Assembly: GCF_040869045.1 (NCBI RefSeq)
Contig: NC_090319.1
Location: forward strand, 390,553,601 to 390,617,600
Direction of reading: 5' to 3'
Length of the DNA stretch: 64,000 bases
Source: Eurosta solidaginis
Lineage: Eukaryota > Arthropoda > Insecta > Diptera > Tephritidae
The notes beneath the pieces are model-generated. The model did no database searches, was not told the DNA's origin, and saw only the letters and a list, made by a program, of their open reading frames with translations. The position numbers and the translations under genes were made by a program. Shown here in pieces: positions 33,301 to 45,300 of the stretch. Position 1 is the first letter of the stretch; every line of letters begins with the position of its first letter.

Positions 33301-36300
33301 TCGATATATAACTTTCCACGTTTTGAAACAGTGATGAAAAGAGCAAAATTTACAATAATTTTAACTGGCTGTGGGTAGTAAGGTGTTGATGTCCTCTCTT
33401 AACGCAATGTAATGACAACTGCGATGCAGGGAAAATGACAAAAATCATGCAAATCTACTGATAATAATTAATTTTTCCTCCCCTTCTATGCAGTTCTATG
33501 CATACATACATATGTATTTTTCTCTCCAAATGCTAATTAAAAAAATTAATTGGTTTTCACATGAACTTCGAACTCTGTCGTATTTGCATTCTTCAGATGA
33601 TTATCAACAAAAGCATGACAAATTATCACTAAAAAAATCATACATGTTGCTTATATATTTAATATGGTAGCCAATTTACTTACCCTTTCTGGTGCGATGA
33701 TTCCTGAACAGTCGGGCCTGACTAGACGCGATTTTTTTTGCCTTAAGAGAGCGTGCTTAACGCGAACCCTATCATGTTTTGGCCCAACTTTGGTGATGCA
33801 AAATATCAAAGACATTTCTGCTTCTAATGCTTCTAGGATAGCAGCAGCAGCTCCCGGTGGCACCACATAAATAACAGTTGCATGCCGATCAGTTGCCTTT
33901 TTTGCTCCGGCTACCTATTCAATTTTAATTCACATTACATTATCTACTATTGCAATTTTTAATCACTACAAATCAATATAAATTACCGAAGCAAATACTG
34001 GCAAACCAAGATGCGTAGTTCCACCCTTTTTTAGGGAAATACATCCAACCAGTTTGGTACCGTATTCCAAAGCATGTTGCTTGTAAAGTACCTTGTTTTT
34101 GTAGATTTCCTTTGATTTTGTCATATTCTGAGCTGAACCGCAACCCGGCGGAGATGCTATCTATTAGAATAATATAACATTTTTTTTATTATTTAAAAAT
34201 GCACATACGTATGAATGAAAATCAGAAAGTAAATAATGTTGTTGTTGTTGTAGCGATAAGGACACTCCCCGTTATCGACTTTGGTGGTCCTTTGCCGGAT
34301 GCAGATCGGGTACGTTCCGGGAACCATTAAGGTAGTAGCCCGACCATATCGGGAGCGATTTAGTAGACATAAAACTTTGTAGGCCATCCCGCCGATTCTA
34401 TACAACTTAATATGGTAACGATTTAAAAGACGGTGCACCACCCAATTTTTATCAAAAATTATCAAACGTGGAATCAAAAGGCGCGCCTCGAGCTCCGTTT
34501 TTATTATTATTTGATATTTTTAAATTAGGTGGTGTACCGTCTTGTAAAACTTTACCCTTAATATTATTTTGGGCGAAGGCCGCCAACGCAAAAAGATGGT
34601 CTCTGCAGCAATATTCTTAATTTCCGTCACATGTCACAACTCAAATTAACTTAATGTTATCTTGGGCGAAGGTCGCCAACGCAAAAAGGTGTTCTCTGCA
34701 ACAAAATTTTTAATTTCCGTCACATGTCACAACTAAAAGCACAAGATATTTTTCGTTGTAAACAATTTATATTTTTTTTGCGTTTCAATGTTTTCCGGAA
34801 TAATTAATGAACTGTCATTTCGATGACAGCATGAAACGTCGATGTGTTAGTGGAGAGCGAAAAAAGCTTTGAATGTGTGGGTGAACTGGTTACCTCCGTC
34901 TTGTAGGGAATGTATGTGAGTTAGATACGCCCATTAACGCGGAAATTGTGTGTAAGTACGCTGCCAACGAAAAAATTCTAAAGCGTGTTCGCTTCTACGT
35001 ACTGCATGGTTGGCCTGAAAAATTGAAGCCAGAAGATGCAGATCTACAACCATTTTTCGACCACCATTTCGCTCTGACAATAGCGATTTACTTTGCCTCC
35101 AAACAGAGTATAATCGTGTCGTTATTCCCGCTTCGCTCCGCGGTAAAATTCTTCAGTTACTACATGATGGACACTGGGCTGTAACAAAAATGAAGCAATT
35201 AGCTAGGCAAAAAATTTGGTGGGTCAACATGTACAAAGACATTGTCGAAATGGCTAACAAGTGCGACATTTGCAAAGTTGTGAACCCTGCACCACCACGG
35301 CAGTATGAAAGCTGGCCTGAGGCAAATCGTCCATCGGAAAGAGTGCACATCGATTTTGCAGGGCCTATATTTAATTCCATGTGGCTTATTTGTGTCGATG
35401 CATTTTCGAATTTTCCATTTATTGTACAAATGACCTCTACTACATCCGACCATACAATATCTGCACTATCGAGAATTTTTGCCATTGAAGGAATTCCCGA
35501 ACCCCTCGTTAGCGACAACGGCCCTCAACTTGCCTCTGACTCGTTCAAGGATTTTTGTGCACAACTGGGCATCAAACATGTGACATCAGCGCCATTCCAT
35601 CCTGCTTCAAATGGGTTGGCAGAACGTTTTGTCAGAACCTTTAAGGTTTCGGTTAAGAAAAATACCGATGATGGTCTTAAGATTCAAGCCGCAGTGACAA
35701 AGTACTTAGCTACTTACCGTTCCATGCCCAACGCTGCTGGTAAGACACCATCAGAACTTCTTCATGGAAGAGCGATTCGCACTATACTAACTCAAATTAT
35801 TGAACAGCGACGCCGAAGCAAAATGAAATTCGAAACGAAACAAGATTTCCAATTAAATCAGCCGGTATTCATGAAAAGCTACGCAAGAGGTCCCAAGTGG
35901 ATAAAAGCTACTATTGAACGACACATTGGAAAAATTGTATACTTAGTAAAAACGCCGAATGGCCATTTCAAACGTCACAGAAATCAGCTTAAAAGTAGAA
36001 ACAGCTCCGACGCACAAACACCTACGAATTTTGAATACCAACCGCCAAGAGAGAATGAGACTTCACTTTCCAATAATCAACAAACACAAAATCCGATTGC
36101 AGAGCCTCTTGATCCCGCTGGCACATCCGCCGTGGAAAACCAAGTCCGTAAGAGTACACGCATGCGAAAAGAAGTCATCAGATACGAAGCTCCTGATTTC
36201 CGAAGAACTTAAATGTATCTATTTTGATTTTTTCATTTCACACATGAGCGTATGTATGCATATACAATTTTTTTAACTTTGTGTATTAATGAATTTAATT

Positions 36301-39300
36301 GATTGAAAAGTTCTTAGCATTGCATCAAATGAAGGGTGGAGTAGTGTTATATACTTATTGATATGAACTTTGATCATTCTATTTTCCCAATATTTTATTT
36401 GATACTATTTCATACCCTGTAATGAAATGACATTCAATTTGGAATAAAGTTGAGTTGAAACATATACGTGAAACTGTGCGGTACTGCAATCCTATCATAA
36501 ACCTACAAACTTTTATGTTTTTTATTCATTGTTTATATATTGGATTTATAGTTGTGCAACAGTTTATTTTTAAGACATCCCGCCTTCTGAGAAACCTTTT
36601 TTTAAAAGGTTTTACCACGCCATCTAAGTTCTGTTCCTTACGCCCATTTTTCAAAGTTTCACATTGGATTTACAGTTATACAACGGAGTGTTATTTGTTT
36701 TCTAGCAATATAGAATAGTTTGTTATGGTTCATGCAATCAATATTATTAGTATGTGTATATTTTGGTTTATTTATAGACTCAAATGACTTCAATAAAGTG
36801 AGTTATCGCAAATTTTTGCTAAGTTTGCTGAATTTATTTGGCGAGGAAAAAAAGTTTTTGGACAATCGAGCCAGCCTTATAATTAGGTAAATTTTTTATT
36901 ATATTAGTGGTATTCACTCTTGTGTATTCGGAATCTATTATGTATTGGATGAGGGGAGCATACCTAGAAATAGATACGGAATTGATTTACTAAAATGCAT
37001 TCCTCAATTTATTTGTCAAAAGCATACGCTGATGCTTCACTTCCACTTCTACGTTTCACAACCAATTTCCAATATTGTATAAAAGTGACAAAGCGTAACA
37101 TTAAAATGTATGCACTTTTATCAAAAAAGTTTAATCTTTTTAGGGATTTGGCGTAATTTAAAACTTATCCGGCACATTTTTTTCGGCCGCCGTTGTGTGG
37201 TGGTAGCGTGTTTGCCCCACCACACCGAAGGTCCTGGGTTCAAATCCCGGGCAAAGCAACATCGAAAATTTAGAAAAAGGTGTTTTTAATTAGAACCAAG
37301 TATGGGCGGGACTGTCTTCAGCTGTGCCGAAAACTTCATACCTTTCATGAATGGAACTGAGCAATAATCTTATCCCATATATATATACATACGTGTGAAA
37401 TTTGAAGCGTATATCTTATAAATTGAGGAAGATATGATCTCTTTTCTGAAAAATCGGTTGTCTAATCGGACACCTAAATATAAAAAAGGAAGTTTTTTTG
37501 AGCGGGCAGTGATTTGGCAAATACTGCAAGTGTATTTATGCCATGAAAAGCAGAAGAAGAAGGCCAAGGTGTTTATATAAGTTCACCCTAACTCATGCTT
37601 TACGAGTGCAAATGTGTGACAACTTACTTCGAGCAATAGAATTTGATTTAAAGATTTCAGTAAAGAAGTTGCATAATTTAATTAATTTTTGTAAATTCCA
37701 GCAATGTGCAAGTGCAGGCCAACTAAACGTGCTTACGCTCACCAAGGTTACACTTACATAGGTACATTATCTCGAATTGTACATTACCTCGAACTCTTAC
37801 AAATGCATTTAGAATTTGAATCGGTAATCGAAGTTTCCTAGTTACACTGAACTAAGCGTTCACGACTGCATAAATATTAAAATAAACAAATAAGGAAGGC
37901 TAAGTTCGGGTGTAACCGAGCATTACATACTCAGCTGCAGTGTTTCCAGGTTAGCCTTTTCGAAGCTAGATTTAGCCTTTCTTTTTTGCCTTTACCCTCT
38001 AAATTTTGGGTTTAGATTCGTGACTTTCTTCTAGCCTTTTTTACTCCGAATGTATTTTTAATAATTTCTAAAATAAAATAATTTCAATTATTCCTTAGAA
38101 CACTTTGTACATAAGCAACGCCGGGAAATATTTTATATAAATAATTAATTTGTAATATTTTTTTTTATGTATGTACACATATGCACTCATTTAAAGTAAT
38201 TCCATGTGCTAGTCAAAGAAAATGTGCCTTATATGTTTTGAAACAAGAAGTTATGTTTAAGTTGTGTTTATAGGTTTTTATTTACGAATGTCTAAACTAA
38301 AATATAAAAAAATTTTATGAATTTACCAAAAAAATGTCTGGCCTTTTTTAGCTTCTTTTTTTTCTAAATTTAGTATTTTCTAACCTTTTTTTTTTGCCAA
38401 TCTAGCCTCTTTTTTTCATCACCTGGCAACACTGCTCAGCTGAGAGCTTTTGAGAAAATTTGTCTTTTTCATGGATACATACAAATGGTAATACTTAAAA
38501 GGGAAGCAATTTGCCTTTGCTATCTTTCTTCAGCTATCAATTTGTTTTATTTGAATATTTCTTTTAAATATGAAAATTTGGTTAAATTTGGACGCATTTC
38601 TTTATCCTTTTTTATTTTTGTTGTTTACGGCCTTTGAATTATAACTTTTTAAATATAAACGAGCTCTAGGCCAAATATTTGTATATTCTTAATAAAACAC
38701 AATACGTGAATTTTTGATATACAATTATATTATTTAATTTGTCGATATTTCGACTTCAGTCTGAAGTCATCATCAGGACTAGGTACGAAAAGAACAAACA
38801 TACATATTAAGATCATAAAAATACACATTTGCACAAGTACAGAACTTACATTTTTGAATGCAATATGTCGACTAGTGTAACAAAAATATAAGTTTACGAA
38901 CAGTGCAAAGCAAATAACAATAAAATGTAAATAACACACAGCCGTTATCATAAACAAAAAATGAACATAAGCAGAAAGTTATCTAAATGAGTAGTGAGCG
39001 CCGCTCAAGTGATATCAGCTGCAGCCTGCAGGTGAACTCTTTGGTAAACAGTGGGAGATGCTCTTATCTATTATTGTTGTTGTTGTTTATCCTTTTTTTT
39101 AAATCACCCCTGAAAGTTTTTCGAAGCGTTCTTCATTATGAGTCCGATATTCCGTATCACATACGTTTGGGAAATATCGAACAAATTGTAGACCAAGGGT
39201 GACGTTTTTTGGAACGATTTTCCTTCATCCTTTGTCAAATAAGGGAAACTGAACCTGGGGTAACCCTGGAATGTGTTTGTATGACATGGGTATGAAAGGT

Positions 39301-42300
39301 ATCAAGGAGTATTTTAAAAGGGAGTGGATCTTAGTTCTATAGGTGGACGTCTTTTCGAGATATCGCCATAAAAGTGGACCAGGGGTGACTCTAGAATGTG
39401 TTTGTACGATATGGGTATCAAATGAAAGGTGTTAATGATTATTTAAAACGTAGTGGGCCTTTGTTCTATATTTGGACGCCTTTTTGAGACATCGCCATAA
39501 AGTTGGTCCAGGGGTGACTCTAGAATGTGTTTGTACGATATGGAAATCAAATGAAAGGTATTAATGAGGGTTTGAAAACGGAGTGGCATTTAGTCGTTTA
39601 TATGAAGGCGTTTTCGAGATATCGACCAAAATGTGGACCAGGTCTCCCAGAACATCATCTGTCGGGTACCGATAATTGAGTTATATATGTAATTCCACGT
39701 ATCCTGCCATTATTCCAAGGGCTATTGATTTCGCCCTGCAGATTTTTTTATTTTCTTCTACGTAATATGGTAGGTGGCACACCCATTTTACAACGTTCTT
39801 TCTAAAGTTTTATTTTGCGTCAAAAAACCAATGCAATCACCATGTTCGATCTCTTTTTTCGTATTTTGTATAGAATTATGGCATTTTTTTCATTTTTCGA
39901 AATTTTCGATAGCAAAAAAGTGGGCGTGGTCATAGTCGGATTTCGCCCATTTTTAATACCAAGATAAAGTGAGTTCAGATAGGTACGTGAACTAGTAAAG
40001 ATATATCGATTTTTGCTCAAGTTGTCGTGTTAACGGTCGAGCGAAAGGACAGACGGCCGACTGTGTATAAAAACTGGGCGTGGCTTCAACCGAGAAAACA
40101 GCTATCGTCGTAGAGGCTATGCCCTTACCAAATTTCACAAAGATTGGTAAATTTTTGTTCGACTTATGGCATTAAAAATATCGTAGACAAAATAAATGAA
40201 AAAGGGCGGAGCCACGCCCATTTTGAAATTTTCTTTTATATTTGTATTTTGTTGCACCACATCATTACTGGAGTTGAATGTTGACATAATTTACTTATAA
40301 ACTGTAAATTTAATAAATAAATATTAAATTTTTTGTTAAAATTTGACTTAAATTTTTTTTAAGTGGGTATTCGTCATCCGATTTTGCTAATTTTTATTTA
40401 GAACACATAGTAATAGGAGTAACGTTCCTGCCAAATTTCATCATGATATCTTCAACGACTACCAAATTACAGCTTGCAATTTACCTTCATTTAAAAGTGG
40501 GCGGTGCCACGCCCATTGTACAAAATGTTACTACTTTTTTATTCTTTATTTATAGTCCGATTTCGTTCATTTTAAATAGCGATCTGAGATGAGTGCCCAG
40601 GAACATACATACCAAATTTCATTAGGATACCTCAAAATTTACTCAAGCTATCGTGTTTACGGACAGACGGACGGACACGGCTAAATTAATTTCTTTTTTC
40701 GCCCAGATCATTTTGATATCTATCTCGATTAGTGTATGCTCTGCTCAGCTGAGTATAAAAAATTGTGTACTCGTTAAGGTTTCGTGGGATATTTCGTAAA
40801 TAAAAACTAAATAATGTTGAAAAAGGAAGAAAATACTTTTTTTGTATGATGACGATTGGTCTATTCACGCCACCTCACAGTGTTTATCAATTTATCTGTT
40901 TAAAAAATTGGTCTGCTTAGTGTATTTTATTTTTGTAATAAAGAAAAAAATATATACTCATAAGCAGATAGCCTGGTAAGAACGCCACGTGAATAGTCTA
41001 AATATGTTTAATCAGTAGTGTGTTAAGTAACCTCTTGTACTTGCAGACAATTATGCGTTTTGTTAAATGCGGAGTATATTTATCGGACATTTGCCGAAAT
41101 AATTGATGAGGAAGTAATTAAATTTGCTGCTTCCATGGTTCGTTTACTTAACATGATATTGTTGACGTCGCCTGAACTCTTTGAACTGCGCGATTCGTTG
41201 CGAAACATTACAAATGATCAATCAGCAGATTTATTTAAATGCCTTTATAAAAGTTGGTCGCACTGTCCGGTATCAACGCTTTCATTATGCCTGCTAGCGC
41301 AAAGCTATCATCACGTATCGGAACTCGTCGTACTATTGTAAGTACCCAAGTAGAAATCGTTACAAATTGTCATACATACCGTAGTGGGTTAATTTTTGAG
41401 AGAAGTTATTATGAGATACGTTCTTACCCTACAATCCTTACCCTTTCAGCTACTAAAAACAAGCTGGAAAATAAGTGACTATCTTACGGGAATCCCAAAT
41501 ATCACTCACTTTTAGTTTTAGTTTTTAGTTTAGTCTTGCAGCGTTTCCATAAAAGCAACCATCTCTCACTAGTTTTTGCTTGTCAAACATGATACCACCA
41601 CCACTCTTCAGCCATAGCCATACAAAAGTAGTCAGCCTTTTTCAAAGAAAATAACGAAATAATAATGCACATTAGTTTATTTGGCGTGTTGAACAACAAT
41701 CTATAGTTAACTTGTTTTAGGTCTTTTTTGCAGCAACCCGTCTGAAACCTCGACAAGTTTCGGGCGGCTCGGAGAGTTCCTGCCCAATTCTAACTGAGCT
41801 GATGGTGTTGCTCAACATCATTTTGCACAGTCGTATAAGTTTTGCGACAAATATAATTTCAAACAGTGCTGTTGTTGTTGTTGTAGCGATAACATTACTC
41901 CCCGAAGGCTTTGGGAAGTATTATCTATCGGTGTGATGGTCCTTTGCCGGATACAGATCCGGTACGCTCCGGTAACACAGCACCATTAAGGTGTTAGCCC
42001 GACCATCTCGAGAAAGATTTACGTGGCCACATTAAACCTTCAGGCCATCCCTCCCTCCCCACCCCCAAGTTCCATGAGGAGCTTGGGGTCGCCAGAGCCT
42101 CGTCTGTTAGTGAAACAGGATTCGCCACGGATAGGTGAGTTTGAGAATTGGGTTTGGAGAAGTAGAGCTGGATTCGATTCGATTTTTTTAAGAATCGATT
42201 TTTCGATTCGATTCTAGAAAAAAGGCGATTTAATCGATTAAATCAAACCAAACAAAGTTTATTTAATTTTTGCTTATTCTTTGTAACAGTGTACTTGCTT

Positions 42301-45300
42301 ACGTACTTAACCATTTGCACGATTTTTCCCGACAAATAAAGCTGGACAGTTTCTCTCCCATTTCGTTGTCTACCGACAAAATTGGAAGCATCAAGGAATG
42401 CAACATGGGTCTTCACTTGATCCTTTCATCGGAGTGAGATAATTAGTAGAGTCTTTACCGAAATGTCACACTTTTTGCGTTTTTTTTGAATCTTTTATTT
42501 CAAAATGTAGAGAAAACAACCTTGGGAACATTAACCAATACACTTTTTTCTTTACTACATATTATTACAATATCTATAATGTTCTCGCTTCGTTTACGGC
42601 ATTAAAATCGATCTATGTTCAGCGTCATATAAAAAGGAAGTATTTATTACATGGTCGCCACCGTGGTGTGATGGTAGCGTGCTCCGCCTGCCACATCGTA
42701 TGCCCTGGGTTCACACCCCGGGCAAAGCAACATCAAAATTTTAGAAATAAGGGTTTTCAATTAGAAGAAAATTTTTCTAAGCGGGGCCGCCCCTCTGCAG
42801 TGTTTGGCAAGCGCTCTTAGTGTATTTCTGCCATGAAAAGCTCTCAGTGAAAACTCGTCTGCCTTGCAGATGCCGTTCGGAGTCGGCATAAAACATGTAG
42901 GTCCCGTCCGGCCAATTTGTAGGGAAAATCAAGAGGAGCACGACGCAAATTGGAAGAGAAGCTCGGCCTTAGATCTCTTCGGAGGTTATCGCGCCTTACA
43001 TTTATTTATTTTTTTATTTAATACATACGTAAGGTAACATGTTCTCAGTATACGTTTTGCAGCTTTTTAATCAATGAGGTATACGGAATTTTCAATTGAC
43101 AACATACGGCAATTTGTGTCATGGTATGCATATTTTCAGTTAAAAACTTTATGGAAGTATTTTCTTAGTTTATTGAAAATAAAAAGGAGTAAGGAATTTA
43201 ATTGACGAAATTTCATAAAAATTGCCACTTCTGTTTTCGTGTTTGCTGCTGTCTATGTCATAAAAAGTATTGATTTTATATATTTGTTAAAAGTGTGAAG
43301 GCAAAACGTACCGAGGATCCAAGCATTGTGTATAAGATCTGAATCCGTTATCTTCGACAATTCTAAAGGGTTGCATATCTGTGGCAATCATTCTAATCAA
43401 AGCACAATCCAGTTGTTTTTTTCGCTCATCTACAGACTGAGACTTATGTTGTTGTTATTAGGTTCACAAAAGGATTCTATAGGAGCTGTTGATGAAGACG
43501 TTTCCATCAACGTTGGATGTGACCGCTTCAAGCGATTTAACAAATGGGTTGTATTTCCACCTGTTTGGCATTTTTTGCCGTATGATTTGCATTTTCCAGA
43601 TGCCCTGCACTTGACTAAAGTACTTTCAGACAACAGATCTGCGAATCTTTGGAATACTTATAAGATTGAATTCCCCTTCAGATTACTTTCAATTGGCTTA
43701 CTAGAATCTAAAAACTTGGTAGTAATTAGTTTTCATTTCGTACTGAACACAATATCATACCACAAAATATATAAACACATGTTCAATATATTGCTTGCCA
43801 GAAGTGCGAAGAAATTTCTTCATCTTTCTCCTTTTTTTCGAAGCCACCAACACAATAAAGCTAAATTTATAAAAACTAAGATTTCAGAATATGTATTTCA
43901 TCAAGCGTCCGTAAAGTAGATAGTGATGAAAACTTCGATGCCTGAAGAATCGAACGATTTAAAAAAAATCGATTCTACATTTCTAAAAAAAGATCGATTA
44001 AATCGATTAATAATCGAATCGAAATCCAGCTCTATGGAGAAGCTATATATTGCGCTGGCAACCTGAAGGGTTGCGCTAGACAGCCCCTTGAATATGGTAT
44101 TTTAGTCGCCTCTTACGACAGGCATATCTACCGCGGGTATATTCTGACTCCCTAACCCACGGGGGGCAAAAACAGTGCTGTCGAAGGCGGCTTTAATTCG
44201 ATGTTGTGTCAATTCCTTTTTCGCAGTGTTTTTCTAAGATTTAGCACATAGTGAAAATCTGGTCGATTTACCAGGTCTGAAGCCGTACTAAAAGGTTACA
44301 ATTTTTGGCTTCAATCTTTCGCACAATACGCTTAACAGGACCTCATATGGTGTGGCTGATTCCGCGATAGATTGCGCAGTTTCCAGGATCCCCCATCTTT
44401 TAGACTGGGCAAGGACACTTAGATTCCAATCGTCAGGCATGCACTCGTCCGACCATATTTTGCTAAAAAGCTGATGCAAGCACCTTACCCAACCCTCGCT
44501 GCCGTAATTGAATAGCTCCGCTGGTAATCAATCATTGTTATTGTTTTTAATAATAGCAATAGCTATTCTGTCCTCTTCATAATCGGGTAGGTGGGGACAA
44601 CAATTCAGTTTTTGGTAACATTTACGCCCTTTATTCCTGGTGGCTAGCAGCTCAAGCTCCTCGCAGTCATGACTTTCTGCCTCTGCTTTTTTCTTCCGCT
44701 TCCCTTTTCAACTCGCGGTCAACACAATGTTTTTTTGCAATCGCACCAGTTGATTTTCCGTGGTCGCCGGTAACCAATTTTTTGTTGTTGTAGCGATAAA
44801 CACTTCCCGAAAGTTTTGTTATTGATCTTGATGGCCAACCCCTTGAATAATTTGTGTATTTAAGTCGCCTCTTACGACAGACATACCTGAGGCGGGTATA
44901 TTCTAAGCTCCCTAACCTGCGGAACGACGGTGGGACAACTCCCCGTTGAAATGGTTGGCCGCATCGCTTAATTGAGGCAATACAAGTCTAAATAGCAGAA
45001 GGGTTTTAAATGAATCTGATTGACGTTTGAGCGGTTTTTCCCCGTCGGGTGGACTTGTGCCCGCTTGCAGCCGGTTTGTGGGTCATAGGCTGTGGGTGAA
45101 ATCCTCCAGCTAGCCCTTAAACCGATTATGTCGGAGTTGCCTGACCAGGTTGTCGCCTTCTCACATTAGTAAACGGATGTTCAGTGGCTGCCCAGTGGAT
45201 ACTTGGCTACAAGCTACCGGCAGTAGTGAACTGCTTAAACCCCATGCAAAAGAATTGCCTTTCATATACAGTTGCGATAACTGAAACAGTAGTGCACACT

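Larger units (their letters stand above)
26356..34908. mobile_element. 8.55-kb TIR-bounded composite insert with host-gene fragments
   Basis: The left end CCCTACAAGACAGGTACCCG and the complement of the right end, CCCTACAAGACGGAGGTAAC, are inverted repeats over about 28 bp with small gaps. AA flanks both sides (26354-26355, 34909-34910). Counting AA once, the gypsy pol frame continues as EACYN then [13 protein letters not shown], so the insertion is clean. Inside are zinc-finger gene fragments (26850-28640, 30245-30640), a two-exon piece of succinyl-CoA synthetase alpha (33680-34159), several LINE fragments and an R5 copy. No transposase was recognised. Class is unknown. Confidence 0.65.
24399..36494 (+). 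mobile_element. Ty3/gypsy LTR retrotransposon with 8.55-kb insertion
   Basis: Direct repeats 24399-24589 and 36345-36494 are its short LTRs (TGTTATATACTTATTG.. to ..GCAATCC-A). A purine-rich AAGGGTGGAGTAG lies just before the 3' LTR as a polypurine tract. Gag knuckles, protease, RT thumb, RNase H and integrase occur in the standard order. The central RT is deleted and a TTA-flanked MITE sits near the 5' end. Pol is split at 26355/34909 by a later insertion, and across that insertion the reading frame resumes exactly. Confidence 0.85.
37893..40760 (+). mobile_element. Long dispersed element R7, interrupted
   Basis: It starts GTTCGGGTGTAACCGAGC..ATACTCAGCTG and ends ..CTCAGCTGAGTATAAAAA, i.e. 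with inverted sub-ends. It contains a minisatellite (39240-39650), repeated lines such as GGGCGTGGC and AGTGGGCGGTGCCACGCCC, and GACAGACGGACGGACA near its end. Its last 420 bp recur at 62577-63140 as part of the Vac14 duplication. A hAT MITE is inserted at 37938. No protein was recognised. Confidence 0.55.
42163..44034 (-). mobile_element. hAT element with 8-bp target duplication and nested SINE
   Basis: Ends TAGAGCTGGATTCGATTC and the complement of AATCGAAATCCAGCTCTA are inverted repeats. TGGAGAAG lies on both sides (42155-42162, 44035-44042). Both termini are packed with TCGATT/AATCGA words. A transposase N terminus lies on the minus strand (43260-43640). A SINE (42653-43016) inserted inside. 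Confidence 0.88.

Noticed and set aside
42660..42735. tRNA-like sequence with box A and box B
   Set aside because: It is followed by a SINE body and AT-rich tail and has a second copy at 37190, so it is a tRNA-derived SINE, not a tRNA gene.
43326..43919. 197-codon + strand frame in the hAT element
   Set aside because: The complementary strand carries the recognisable BED finger and hAT transposase blocks; this frame is a shadow.
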